This document shows positions 51,201 through 62,820 of a stretch of DNA of 64,000 nucleotides, in pieces. Below the pieces are notes generated by a model. It made no database searches and was not told the DNA's origin. It was given only the letters and a program-made list of their open reading frames with translations. The translations under genes and the position numbers were made by a program. Positions within the stretch are counted from its first letter, which is position 1. The number at the start of each line of letters is the position of its first letter. The stretch is from Scortum barcoo (lineage: Eukaryota > Chordata > Actinopteri > Centrarchiformes > Terapontidae), in assembly GCA_023238725.1 (NCBI GenBank), contig CM041548.1, positions 16,947,752 through 17,011,751 on the forward strand. Direction: 5' to 3'.

Positions 51201-53214
51201 GATTTTATTTTCATTTAATGGCAAGGGGAAAAAAATGTTTTCACCTGACATTAATGAGTCATTAAACTACTGCTTCTTAAACTTTAATTATCACAACATT
51301 TCTATTTTATTATTACCCCCCCATAAACCTGTATCATTTTTATAAATCATTACTTGTATTGGGGAAATGGGACATATTTAATAAGAACAACATTATTAAG
51401 AACATGTGCTGCATGTTTTACTACTCTTTCAGTTGCATCTGCGCAGCTGTAAAAAGGAAAAAAGGAAATTTCTTTTTGCTTCCGTTTTGACTGAAACGTG
51501 AAAATGTGTTTTCTTGCTACATTTATGAAGCTCATTCACTTTTGTGCTATTATAATGTCTAGATGTGCAATTAATGTTGACAGCGCCATTGATGTCACGT
51601 GCAATTATACTGTCCAAAGTTGTACATGTAACGTCATCCTTAACGGGCCAGCGCGCTTCAAACTAAGTGCTGGAGTGGACTGTCGAACAGTGTAGCCTAC
51701 CGAAACTGATAATTTGACCAGCACGCTCACTTTTCAGCAACAGTACTTATGTCATTTCTTGAACAAACGAGCGGTGGAGAGAGGAGTGGCAGAAGGTAAC
51801 CTTGCTTTGCACCCTGCGCCGACTGAAGTGCCCCTCACAGGCTGCCCACTCAACACTGAGCCTATTGTTGTTTGGGTATCACTTTCTATTTGGAGTGCCT
51901 GAGTCCATCTCTGTTGACTGTAAGCAATAAGCGATGAGCCGCCACTCTCCGCCGTCCCCGTGGCAATGAGAGAGAGGGAGAGAGAGGGAGAAATCTAATT
52001 ATTTCCCTCCCATGGCCCAGCAAGCCTTAAAGGTTAATCACTGTCCGTCTAGCTAATTCTGTCTGGGTACACTGCAGTAATTACAACACCTCGCTCTCGC
52101 TCGCCTGCTCTCTATTGTGCACCTTGCTCGCTCCAGCGCTCTCTCCTGCACCCTCTCTCTTTACAGAGAGTGGATGTCTCTCTTTTTCACGCTCTACCAT
52201 GCACCTCTCTCTCTTCTGTCTCTTTACATTGTGAATTTACATATACATATCTATATATACATACATATTGAATCATATTTTACTGAGAGATCTAGCTGTT
52301 TTTCAATCACCTGCCACTATAATTTGCTGTTAGTCTGAACTCTGTGTTTGCCTAACCTGACCACACTGCCACTTTGTTTCACTGCAAACAATCAGCCTGA
52401 CATTGTGTTCATATTACCTGATTTTCTTTTTGGAGTCATTTTGTTTGGTTGTCAGTGGCTTATTTTCACAGAAGTAAAAAAAATATGACTTACAACAATG
52501 TTGTGTCAATGTCATCTAAGCTTGTTTCCTTCATTGTGGTCATTTTATTCTGGCTTCTTTAGTTCTTTTTTCTATGGAGGTAGCTCGGTGGCTAACCAGC
52601 TATGAAGGAGGACAACGCCATTGTGCAGAAAAAGCCATCAGTGGGCTCAATGCTACTCCACAGATCTGAGACATGAGGGGGGCAACTCACAGGTCTGGAA
52701 CCAAGCTAATGTTCACCTACTGTCTTGATAAATTTAAGATAATCTACATTTCAACTACATAGTCCCTATCTATAAACAGAGATACTGTCATAACTCGCAG
52801 ATTAATTCCAGTTGCTTATAATTTGCCATTTCTTCGAATGGTGTTAAGCTGCTGTCAATAAAACCGCCCAGAGATGTTTCACACTTCGCGTTCTAGCGGC
52901 TCGATTGGCACAAAAGCCTGGTAGCCTTTTAATGTGACACATCGACAGTGTTCGACGAAAGCTGGACGGCAATCGAAAAAAAAGTGAAAAACTAAAACGC
53001 AGAGCAGCACATTAATGAGTTTAGCCATGTGTTACACTGATTGAATTAAATGCACTAAAGTCTTCATATTTGGCCTTTTTTAATTCAGCCATTATTTGAA
53101 TCACGGATAGTCCATTTATAAAGTCTATGTATAACAATCACATATACGTAGGCACATTTGAGATTTATATATAGATATTTCATAGCTATAGGAATATGTT
53201 TGTCTTCTATCAGA
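48201..53214. other. Unique non-coding DNA
   Basis: Mostly AT-rich. T- and A-rich patches occur (for example 50366-50386), but no pentanucleotide array. A few phrases in 48890-49080 and 52440-52740 feel like diverged repeats but cannot be assigned. No exon recognised. Confidence 0.45.
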
Positions 53215-53455
53215 TCTCAGAGGGAGGAGGGTTTCCTTTTCTCACCTCCTCTCTTTCTCACACTCCTTCTTCTCCATCTTCTCACCGCCTCTCTCTCCTT
53301 TTTCTCCCTCGTCCTACCTTCTTGTCACTTACTGTCTCCCTCTCTCCCCGCACTCTTCTCACCATTCCTCCACTTTCTTTCTTTGTCTCCATCATCTCAC
53401 CACCGCTCCCCGCCACCTTCTCACTTCATTTCTCTCTCCCTCCCCGCCCCGTGTC
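53215..53455 (+). repeat. Pyrimidine-rich tract
   Basis: The plus strand is mostly C and T. Both long plus frames over it (148 and 165 codons) are Ser/Leu/Pro/Phe artefacts in two overlapping frames. A purine-rich tract follows at 53990-54115. Confidence 0.75.
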
Positions 53456-54613
53456 TCTGGCTCGACTTCTCGCTGGCTACAGCTGTATTTCCCTCCAGCA
53501 AAAAGCTCAAGGAAGTGCGCCTTGGGCCCAGAAATACTCCACCATCTCTTCTCCTTCCAATTTCTCCCACCCTGCCAAAAGCATCTCCAGAAGCGACAGC
53601 TTAGGAGACTTAAAATACTTCTGCTCCCTTCTCCTGCTTTTTCGCACTGTCCCAACTTTCTCACCATCCCATCGCACACGTTACTTTCAGTGATATAGCT
53701 GCAAAAAAACACAAATATCAAATAAAAATTATACTGTAATGATCAATTTACACTCATTATTCCTTACGAGACCTTATCCTATCACTTATATCAATTTATT
53801 ATTACTTCCTGTGATGATTCTTATTATCTTATGCATATTTCATAACGTGCAAAACAACTCTCTCCACCTTCTCTTTTCTAGCTTCACCATCCCTAAATCC
53901 ACCAAATTTTCGGACAGTCTCCACTAACCTCTCCGCTGAGGCCAACAGCCAGTCGAAGTGGGGTCAGATGGGCTGTTGCCTCCCATATCATCAATACAGA
54001 GGAGAGGAGAAGATAGGAGAGGAGGAGGAAGAGGAAGATGATTCAGAAGCCGCGAGGAGGAAAGGGATGGGAGGCAGAGAGTCTTTTCCACTTGCTGGGG
54101 GACCAAAACAGCGGCAGGGAGAAGAAGCCGCTTTATTACACTCCACATGTTTTCCAAGATTCTTCTCGGAGTGACAAAGATCCCTAGAATTAGTTTCTCG
54201 TCCCCTGCGGCAAAGCCCTGTTTGAGAGTCTGCGGGCAGACGGGTGCGGATGCGAGTGGTAGTGGTGGTGGTGGTGGAGGTGACGGAGGAGGGCAGCTGC
54301 TAGAATTGCTGAGGAAAAGACGAGGGAAGCTGAGAATCTGGGGGCAAGAAGGAGAAAGCGAGGGGCGGATGGAAAAAACAACAGCGTCCGGCTGTTGTTA
54401 TGAAATGCGCTTCGCTGGACGCACGGCGCAAAGTAAGAAGTGAATTGTGCAGAAAGTGAAGGGATCGTGAATCGTGAAAGGTTAAAGTGAGATACTGCGA
54501 GACGCAACAGGGTGCATATAGAAACATATGATGGAGGAAGGACGATAATGATCTGTGGTAGTTATAATGAAATGCCCATTGTGTCTTTGGTGAAAGGTCA
54601 AATTCAATAGGTT
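53456..54613. other. Non-coding DNA with purine-rich and (GGT)n patches
   Basis: 53990-54115 is GA-rich on the plus strand and 54256-54281 is a GGT-type repeat. The open frames here reflect those compositions. Confidence 0.5.
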
Positions 54614-54690
54614 GTCAGTGGTAGAAAGTAGTTAAGTACATTTAACCAAGTACCACATTTAAGCATAGTTTTGAAGTACTTGAAGTAAGT
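54614..54690 (+). repeat. Interspersed fish repeat, family D fragment
   Basis: The phrases cagtggtagaaagtagtta and agtacatttaaccaagtacc, then gaagtacttgaagtaa, match the 'acttaagtac' teleost repeat, here cut short on the right. Confidence 0.6.
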
Positions 54691-54764
54691 CCCAAAAAAT
54701 GTGATGCACTATTACAGATTAATTTACCCAACAGGAGTTAAAATTAGCTCAAAATGCATTCGTA

Positions 54765-55003
54765 TTAACCCTTTAAAGCCTGAACCATGACAATAATTGC
54801 CAGAAAAGTTCTAATTTTTTAAAACTTGAGTGTTTATTGAACCTTCTGACAAATTAAATCAATCAAATCAATTTGCATACATGATTTTTAATTTCTATAA
54901 TTTTTGCCACATTCTGCATTTTAATTTATTTTTTGGTTGTTTTGTGTTTTCTGGCATCAGGTTTTTCAGGAGAAAAAAACATCACACTGATGATGTAGAG
55001 GCC
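54765..55003. mobile_element. Truncated copy of the TTAA-bounded piggyBac-like MITE
   Basis: It starts with TTAA plus CCCTTTAAAGCCTGAACCAT, as at 22077. It then follows that element through gtttattgaaccttctgac, the ttttggtt...ttgtgtttt segment and cactgatgatgtagagg, where similarity ends. The right terminal repeat and TTAA are missing. It is non-coding. Numerous small differences from the 22077 copy show both are old. Confidence 0.8.
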
Positions 55004-56753
55004 TCAGTTTGATTTGTAAGATTATATTCATCATGCTGGGTTTCTCCAAACATGTCCTTGAGCTACCAATAGCTACCTATGTAATTAATTATCTAATGCC
55101 ATCTGTATTCATCTGTTGAATGTTTAAGTGTAACAGATAATTATCCATTACTCTCATAACTGTCACCCGTGACTTTTGGAAGCTGACCTTAGTGAATTAT
55201 GACTAAGACTGTCTGGGATATCATCCTTCTCGCTTATTTGACAAACAAAGAGATGTACATACAGCAATTCAGCAAGAATACTTTCTAAGCTCATTTTTTA
55301 GCTGGGAGGTAATTTCTTAAGAATGTATTCAAAATCCAGAGAACTCAACACTGTTTCAACGCAGATTTTTTTTTTCTCTTCTCGTCATAAACCGTTAATC
55401 CCCTGCTTACAATTAAACCTCCGTTTCCTTTTTTGAGTATTAATAGTCTCAAAACATGGCTTGTAAAGGTATTTGTTCGTCTGTCAGCACGCCAGCACTG
55501 ATCATCCTCGTGCTTGTGTTGGAGTGAAACAGCACCCACACGTTGTTGAGATGGGTGCCTCACAAAGACTCGAGACTCTGCAGTTATCCTGAAATGTGAA
55601 ACAGCGTTACAGCTCGACGGCAGTCTAAGTAAAAACTTACCAGCCTGTGCAGGTAAGTAAAGTTGTCGATTGTAAAGGTTTATAGTTTGTATAGTTGCAT
55701 TAGAACGCACATACACGATCACATTTGAACAGATTTGATATGAAACACAGTGCTGGTTTCACACTATTCCACTGATGTGCCAGAAATGGTTGAAGTGAGC
55801 CAACAAATGCCAAAAGTATGAAAAACAGATGAATGTAAATAATATAGGTTTCAAATATTTGAGACATGCACGATAAAGTGACATTCGCTGGCACACCTGA
55901 AAAAGGTGTGGCTGGATGTTTGGTGACTACTCGAATGGCGAGTTGGTGAGCTAAATTGGCTCACTGGCCTGGCCTTGATATTCACATAACATGACTATTT
56001 CATCTCGACTGATCTATTTACTTCCCCCTGGGGTTTTGTTCACCATTGCACTCCATTTCATTGAATAAAACATTATCAAAGATGCAGCAACTCAGCAGTT
56101 TGTTAGCCTGCTAATGGGACAATATGTTCACACGGGTTATTGTAAATTTGTAACTGTACCTTCGACTCTTTTCTCATCACTGTTTGCAAACCATTGCACT
56201 TTGGTACAATATCAATTCTGCAATAGCGCCCCCTAGCCTGTCTCTCAAAGGTCGGCGCTGCCAAAATGGCTTGCTACTGGTTAACGGTGTAAGTTGTGAT
56301 TGCGGCAATTCTGCAGCGATCTCAGCATTTCAGATCTGTGTGTTTCCTGGCCTTAAAGCTGTCTGTCATCATTTTACACCAAAAGGAGAAAAATATGTGC
56401 ATGACTCTTGCAGTTGCGTAATCATTTTTGATTCATCTGTTCCTGCCAGCTTTAAAACATGCAGTGATTGCCATGACTACAGATGGCATGCGCATAAATG
56501 CTGCACAGTAAACGATTTGAATATTCATCAAAATGTGAGATGTCAGTCTCCTTGTGTATAATCTTTACCCGGGAGAGAGGGAGGCAGATACAGTATGTGC
56601 TCGAAAAAACCTGCAGCGTTTGCGAGCTTGTATGAGAAACTTAAATGCTGAGTGACACAGTAAGCATTATGACGGGATGTGTACAGTTGTTTTTGTGTTG
56701 TTTAGTAGTTGAAGAAGTTTCAAAAGGGTGAAAGTGGGTGCTAAAAAGTTCAC
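55004..56753. other. Non-coding DNA immediately downstream of the samd12 exon
   Basis: In gene sense this is the start of the downstream intron, entered by the gtgaac donor at 56753. No other exon, microsatellite or confident repeat was recognised. The 125-codon frames at 55345-55722 (minus) and 56184-56561 (plus) have no recognisable domain. Confidence 0.5.
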
Positions 56754-56894
56754 CTTGTGTGAGAAGCTGAAGGGTCCTGACTTCCTCCCGGACGCGAAGC
56801 TGCAGGACCTGCTGCAGGATGTGCTGCCTCTGGGCTTCCTGCATGATACCCATTCTTTCCAGCTTTCTGTCTGTCAATCTCATCAGAGCCCGCC
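56754..56894 (-). CDS. samd12: SAMD12 internal exon: C-terminal half of SAM domain
   Basis: This is one internal coding exon. It is preceded by a T-rich tract and a tttag acceptor and followed by a gtgaac donor. It is 141 bp and starts and ends in phase 1, so it can be included or skipped without changing frame. It encodes 47 residues: GRALMRLTDRKLERMGI, then a long amphipathic helix (MQEAQRQHILQQVLQLR), then VREEVRTLQLLTQ. This is the end-helix half of a sterile alpha motif (SAM) domain. From memory it matches vertebrate SAMD12 more closely than its paralogue SAMD10, which has a different residue pattern in the KLERMGI region. SAM domains mediate protein-protein oligomerisation; the precise role of SAMD12 is poorly known. 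The first SAM half (the tryptophan/lysine-rich helices) must lie on an upstream exon beyond 64000, as none was seen in 56895-64000. If the donor were not used, the frame would run 37 more residues to a stop near 56641. The paralogue assignment is the least certain point. Confidence 0.9.
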
Positions 56895-56912
56895 CTAAAC
56901 AGCCCTAAACAG
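56895..56912 (-). promoter_or_regulatory. Duplicated 3' splice site before the samd12 exon
   Basis: Read on the minus strand, the unit ctgtttaggg occurs twice back to back, giving two tttag acceptors 10 bp apart, both downstream of a T-run of about 14. The exon-proximal acceptor (AG at 56896-56895) keeps the conserved G-R-A-L reading frame, since the split glycine codon is completed by GG. Using the distal one (exon start 56904) would add 10 nt and shift the frame through the SAM helix. The T-run also serves as the polypyrimidine tract. Confidence 0.7.
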
Positions 56913-58974
56913 AAAAAAAAAAAAAACAAGAAAAAAAATAAGGCTGAAGTGTTATGGACAGAAGGAGCAAAGCCAGTGGGAATTCAATATGCACAGCTGG
57001 AGACTCTCTAAAAGGGTCCAGATGAAGTATTTATGAACACACAAACAAATATGGTTAAAAGTTTACAGCAGCACAAACTGTGAACTCTATGTTTATAAGA
57101 GAGAGTTTTTCAAGGTCGCAACACCGTGTCTGATGTAAAAATGAATTGTTTCTAAGAGCCTCTGATAATTATGTGAATGTCTATTAGTCTGAACTGTGTT
57201 ATTGAGCGCAGCACATCTCAATGTGAAGCATATTCCTCTAAAACGCTGCACACGTTTTACATAAATATCAGCACTGTACATCCCCTGAGAAAGAATCCCT
57301 CCCTTAATTGCGAATCCTTGTATAAAATCCATAATTTAATCATCCAATCAGTTTCTATGAGGGGGATTTGGGCTGCTGGTAAAAAGGCGAGCGGAGCACG
57401 GTGTAATTATTAATGCTTGTTATGAGCACTTTTGTAACATGCGGGGTGGTAAGCAGATCGGGTGATAATTCAGGGTAATTACTAGGCATTAGGTCGGGCC
57501 CTGAGAGCTGCCTTTTCTCCTTTGCCTGGACAAGAAAGTGGCTCGTGGGGAAGATCTGCCCTGATAGGCTCATCGAAGCAGCCTTCCTCTCCCTCGTTTT
57601 ATTTCTCTTCTTTTCATCTCTTTCCATTTCAGTTTATGGTCAAATCATTAAAGTTAACAATATGAAGCTTTACTCCTTACTGAGGTCAAATTGAAACGGT
57701 GAATACGCAGTTAAATTCTTGCTCTTATTGAACGTCTCTTTTTTTAAAAAACAACAACAGAGAAAGGCTGACATTATAATTTCACGTCTATCGTCTTGTT
57801 TGGACCATCCATTGGCAATCGTTAGGGCACACCGAGCCCCACGCTGCCACTTTGCTACCACGGCACTGAAGGGAGTTGTTGGGTAAGCTAAGTACCCTTA
57901 AATGCGAGTGGAATAATGTTGACTGTGTTAGGCCAATTTTCTCCCGCCTCGACAAAAGAAGCTCTTCATTCTGCGCCACGGCCAGATGGGGGTAAAAATG
58001 CCAAACATAGTTAAGACGTCAGATCGCAAAATGGCGCTGAAAGCGCCCGTTATATAAACACCGGGGAGCTAAGTAGAGTCATAAAAGGCTCAGACGTGAG
58101 AGGAGCACATTAAATGGCGGAGATGGGAGGACAAAGATCGTTGAGGTGGAAAGAGAGTGTGGACGGCAGAACCAAAGGTGTGGTGTGGAAAAGTGGAAAA
58201 AACAACGTGCATATAAAGCATGCTGATACGAGTCTATAAATATTGACCAACCATCACTTGGCACCTCATCCTGTAACCAAAGATAGATCGGCATAGCAAC
58301 AGAGGTTCACGTTTTCTCTGCCTCGGTAATGTCTTATCTTAAATAATGGGAGATGCAAGTGATACAACGCAGCTCTCTGACCAGGAGAGGTTCATTGTTT
58401 AGTGATTGTTTTATTGAGAGGGTCACATGGAGAATGTTTCCTTTAACTCTTGTGTTTTGTTGACACAGACTCTACTTCCTCATAGTTTGGGGTCCCATCA
58501 AACCCACTGCAGTTTGTGTAAAAATAATAAAATAACGGTATTCCTCTCATCTTATTACAAGCAAATATGTAAATAAATATTGTAGTGAAAAAAAAATATC
58601 CATTTTCCAGAACCTGAGATTGCAGCTTTTTTATCTTATATGGGCGATGATATTATAATATTCCTCTTATTTAACAAAACATCACTCACAGACAAAGAAA
58701 AGTATGTTGTCTTACATAGTGACAATACTAAGGTTTGACACAGTGGAGAGGTGCGACTCTGTGTTAGACCTCTTATGAATAAAAGTTATGAAACGCCGAT
58801 ATCGGAAATTTAAATAGAATAATTTGGGCTTTTAATGGGCAGTGCTGTGTGAACAATACTTTCACCACAAATCACCAATATAGATTATGAAAATCAATTC
58901 GATTTAAAAAGGAGAAGCATGGGAAATACTCTAATATATCTTATTTAAGACTGTAACCACTCTCTTCTTGAATA
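56895..58974. other. Upstream intron of samd12, exon-proximal part
   Basis: No coding exon was recognised. The stretch from about 57340 to 57560 is AT-rich but CpG-retaining, with TAATTA-type cores and no microsatellite; it looks like a possible conserved non-coding element, but only an alignment could show that. The remainder, including 57660-58970, is unique AT-rich DNA. The short open frames here start and stop without splice sites or recognisable domains. Confidence 0.5.
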
Positions 58975-59110
58975 TGAAGCTAATTTCAGCAGAAGGCTAG
59001 CTTAGCTTACCATAAAGACTGTGAACAAAGGCAAACAGCTAGCCTGGTTCGGGCCAAAGGTAAAAAAAAAAATCCACCTACCAGCGAAATTCATAAGCAA
59101 TTTCCAAAAA
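58975..59110 (-). repeat. Interspersed fish repeat, family B, partial copy
   Basis: It contains the landmarks gctagcttagcttacc, ataaagactgtgaac, cagctagcctggttcgg and tccacctaccagcg in order. This string of landmarks is familiar from a very common short repeat of spiny-rayed fish genomes. The orientation is opposite to that of the 'tatgctaagctaagctaa' half of the copy at 32900-33255. It is a short non-autonomous unit with no coding capacity. The family name is not known to me. Confidence 0.65.
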
Positions 59111-60166
59111 AAATTGTTAAAGTTGCGAACTAGAGAATAAATTTAAACAATATTAAATTTGCTAATAATATAAATAAATTAAATATTAAAAAGTAAATAT
59201 TACGGCCTCCAGGACCCCAAAGCAGAACATTAAGGTTAATGAAACCCTCATCCTTTAATTCACCAAACAGGTCCTCCTGTAGGGGTTTTGATACACAAGG
59301 CCTGATATCCTCCAACAGCTCCAAACGAGAAGTGTATTAATGTGGGCAGGTGGAGGACTGCGGATGCCTGGAATATGAGGAGCTCGCTGATGACTGCGAA
59401 CAAACTGCCAGTTCTCGGCGCCGGGTGCCAACGCGCCGCTCCTTCCGGTCGGCGAGGCAGCATCAGCAGGGTGGAACAGCTTCTGAAAGGAGTCCAAGCT
59501 TTCACTCTCCCTGCCCTGCAGTTCTGAGCCATTGGCTTCGACAATCCCCACCAAGCCTCAGCTGGGATTTTTTTTCTTCAAACCACAATTAATACACCGA
59601 GCAGTGTAGCATGGCCATGAGGAGGAGGAGGAGGAGGACAGAGGAGGAAATTGGTCAAAAGGAAATAAATGAGGGGAGAGTGGAAGTGATGCTTAAAAGG
59701 AAATGTTTAATTTCTGGAAGCAAGTGAAAAATAGCGAATCGGCTGTGAGAGACGTATGTTGGTAAAGTAAAATATCGTCTGCTCGATGCGCTGCGTGGTT
59801 AATTCTACCAGATCGCGGCACTTTGACGGAGCATGGCCTCAGTTCATTTGGCGGCTCGACACAAAAAGACGATGGCACAAAGAAGACATGGCAGAAAATC
59901 ATTAACTCTTGACCCAAAACATATATTTTACTCACACTGCGACTCTGTTGTCCACTCCTCAGCAACAGGGAGGTTAAGTCAGCGCTGGCATCTACTCAAT
60001 TTCAATTTTTTATTATTTCACTGCCGCTAAAATGACATTTGTGTTATTTAAATCAATTCAGTTGTAGCTTTGGATCAATACATAGCCTGCAGTGTTGTTA
60101 AATCAGGCATGATGGTTATAGAGGGGCATCCATCTGCATCATAAACTGTGTATATTATATCAATAC
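59111..60166. other. Intronic stretch with a CpG-rich island-like block
   Basis: 59340-59530 is markedly richer in G, C and CpG than its surroundings and is open in several frames on both strands, which is a composition effect. No splice-site pair frames it and no domain is recognisable. A (GGA)n run of about 20 bp lies at 59619-59638. The rest is unique AT-rich DNA with nothing further recognised. Confidence 0.5.
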
Positions 60167-60192
60167 ACATACATACATACATACATACATAC
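60167..60192. repeat. (ACAT)n microsatellite
   Basis: About 6.5 uninterrupted tetranucleotide units, immediately upstream of an interspersed repeat copy. Confidence 0.95.
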
Positions 60193-60224
60193 ACTACACA
60201 CTCACACATGTTATGTGCCATGTC

Positions 60225-60410
60225 ATGTTTCTGTCACTTTAGAGGACATTACATTAACTTACCCTACCCTAACGACTACTTGCCTGATCTTTACTTTACC
60301 TGAACCTTAATGCAAGACTTCACTCTAAAATTTTATGATTATGACATTATGGGGACCTTTTGTCCCAAAAAGGGAGGCGAGTCCCCACAATGTGACTGTG
60401 TAAACAAATT
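60225..60410 (+). repeat. Interspersed fish repeat, family G
   Basis: It contains the landmarks gaggacattacattaactta, cctaacgactacttgcc, gacattatggggacctttt and gagtccccacaatgtgactg in order. These are the familiar pieces of a common short teleost repeat carrying 'paired GGGGACC/TCCCC' segments. It has no coding capacity. The call is by recognition from memory, with the boundaries approximate. Confidence 0.65.
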
Positions 60411-62320
60411 TTTCTCCCTACAGCATGAGCACTACACGCCCACACAAACAGATACGCAAAAAGTCTACGATCTGTACCCACACCGGGGATGTTGCAATGC
60501 AGCACAACCTTAGAACAAGCAGGAGAAGTAGAAGCAGGTACAGCAGTGTCAAGGTGGATGAAGTAAATCTGTTTCCATACACCTCTCACCACCTCCTTTT
60601 CAATGTCATCTTCCCTATCTTTTTAATTTTATGCGCAAATTTCAAATGTGCATAAAAACAAGTGGGTGGAAAACTGCTGTCTTACCTACAAACTCACCTC
60701 TCCACCTCTGTCTACAGTACGTACTTTCTGCACACGCCGAAAACACTGCACCCAGCCTTTTCTCAAGCCCTCCCAGCTGCCCTCCTCCTCTCCTATCTCC
60801 CCGCTTCTCCACTGCCACTTACTTATTCAGATCGCTTCTTGACTGCCATACTTTTCTTACCTCCTGGAATGAGGTAAATCATTTCTTTCCTCTCTTTTCT
60901 ATAAAGGAGTTGAGTGGATCCAGACTCCCAGGAAGATGAGCTGCTGCTGCTGCTGCTCTCACTGAAAATTTCTCCCCTTCAACCATTTCCTTGATATTGG
61001 CGGTTACCTGCAGCTCATCTCTCCGCTTCATATCGGGGAATCTATATTTTTTTGTTAGACAACAGCGACATTTTATGTTGAGCTCCACTGTGGTGAATGT
61101 ATTTTTACACACACACACACAAAAAAAATCAAATGCTTGCACACATGTAGACACGCGTACTTTGAAAAAACACAATGATGTGGGTACACAAACAAACACA
61201 CTGTCCCTGGGAATTAGATTAATGAGTGGTGGGTGAGCAGCAGTGTTGGGCTGGAGCAGATTAATCTACAGCTATAGCCTGGCATGTCAGCCGCGGCTTT
61301 GATGAATGGGAGCTTAAAGTGCATCTGTACACACACACACACATACACCTATCAGATATAAAAGCATGTGCAAACTGGGAAATATTTGCCCACAGATCAG
61401 ATGTACACATGCATATGTACACAAACAGATCCTGCAGGAGTCCACTTTGTTTTGCACGTGCACCTGAAATGCCCCGCTGAATATGGCTGCGCACGGGACA
61501 GCCACGGGTAAGAAGAGGAGCGCAGAGGCAGAAAATTAACCCTCCACTCCCTCTAAGTTCATAAAAAAATGACACTTTTCAGCCCAGACATGTCATGGCA
61601 GCTGCGCTTGAAGGCGGCGACGCGGCTCAAGAATGTATTCTGTGACTGCTTTCTCCTCAGGTAAATCTTCCACACCAGTCACACATATTTCTCAAATCTC
61701 CCGCGCAGCTGTGTGCCCATATGCGTGTCCTCTGGGGATGGATGTCACTGACGCCGCATCTGGTGAACTGCACTCACTCTGTCAAGCGCAGAATAACAAG
61801 CGATGCAAGTGCCGAGCGCTGGGTAGTAAGTATACCTCTCGCTGCCATATGCGATAGGATCCCCCCCCTCCAAGAATAAAAGCGGGATAACAGCTTTGGA
61901 TTCAACTAGCTGACGATGACAAAACACAGGCCGTAGCGGCGGATTCCTCGCCCGCGTTCAGTGTGATGCGGTACAGCTTGAAGTCCTTAAAGTAAATGGT
62001 GACTGATTGTCTCTTGTAGCCCTCCAGCTGAAGGCCTAATGCAGCCACTAAGCACCTGTGATCCAATGCTAATGTCATTCCTGACTGTAGGACAGGAGGC
62101 CAGTTATGATCCTAGAGAGAGCGGGGTTCGGTCTAAGTAATGAAACTAGTCCAGCCGGCAAGAGAGGGAGAAAGAGAGAGAGACTTGCAAACACACACCC
62201 ACGCACAGATAATAAGCAGCCTCAATCCTGCACTTGTCACAGCAGCAGTAGCCTCACGCTGATTTCACCACTACTGATCTATTTCAGTTTGCTGATCATT
62301 ATCCGGCACCTCTGTTGGTT
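60411..62320. other. Upstream intron: unique DNA with short simple repeats
   Basis: A pyrimidine-rich stretch spans about 60760-60900. A (CTG)5-6 run lies at 60941-60957, and short CA runs at 61102-61120 and 61330-61343. No exon was recognised. 61630-61860 has an open plus frame of 74 codons without domains or splice support. Confidence 0.5.
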
Positions 62321-62820
62321 AGCCGGAGCTAACAACCTGTGGACAGCTCACTGGGACTCTAACGCTGTGGAGTCGGTATAAATTGAAATCGCTATAAGGT
62401 TTACCGTGGTGCTAACTAGCTGTCCTGAGTTAAGCAGACCACTCTGGTTTTTTCTGTGGTCACTGCGGAAAGGCCTGCCGGCTGCGGCTTCAGAGGGCGA
62501 ACATCCCGTCACGTGCGGAGGAGATCTCACAGAACGAATTCGCACGCTCTTGTTGCGGGCCGCAAGACTGGCCGATGACTCCGCCTGCGATCGGGGCGAC
62601 CTGTCGCGATCCCGTCATCTTTTATCGACGTTCAGCAGAATTAGATAAAGATGCTGTGATTGTATCATGTCATCGTTAAAAAACTCTGCTGCTCTTCTGT
62701 GCCTTTGGGTTTCTCTACTGCACTTTTATTTACTTTATTGACTCAATACTACACTGTAACTGTACTTCTGGTATCTTATTTCATTTTCCTTTGTGTGGTT
62801 TTAGATGTTGGTCTTTGCTT
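62321..62820. other. CpG-rich block followed by AT-rich tail, possible retroelement remnant
   Basis: 62440-62640 is very CpG-rich (cgcacgctcttg, cgatcggggcgacctgtcgc and similar), unlike its neighbours. It is followed without a clear break by an A/T-rich stretch with repeated 'actgtaactgtact'-like wording. A GC-rich body with an AT-rich 3' part is what a 5'-truncated non-LTR element can look like. I see no reverse-transcriptase motif, target-site duplication or tail that would prove it. A small unmethylated CpG cluster is the alternative. Confidence 0.3.

Noticed and set aside
53158..53693. Two overlapping long plus frames (148 and 165 codons)
   Set aside because: Both come from one pyrimidine tract that is open in several frames; the residues are Ser/Leu/Pro/Phe only.
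53968..54174. Small frame starting Met-Gly-Cys-Cys, resembling an acylated N-terminus
   Set aside because: The rest is Glu/Lys/Arg/Gly from a GA tract. The resemblance is confined to four residues.
1..56753. TTTTA/TTTCA pentanucleotide array like the one reported in a human SAMD12 intron in familial myoclonic epilepsy
   Set aside because: No such array is visible on either strand. Only short T/A-rich patches such as 50366-50386 and 18465-18500 occur.
59130..59336. Minus frame with protein-like stretch LLEDIRPCVSKPLQEDLFGE
   Set aside because: An in-frame stop lies directly upstream at 59337-59339, no acceptor precedes it and no family was recognised.
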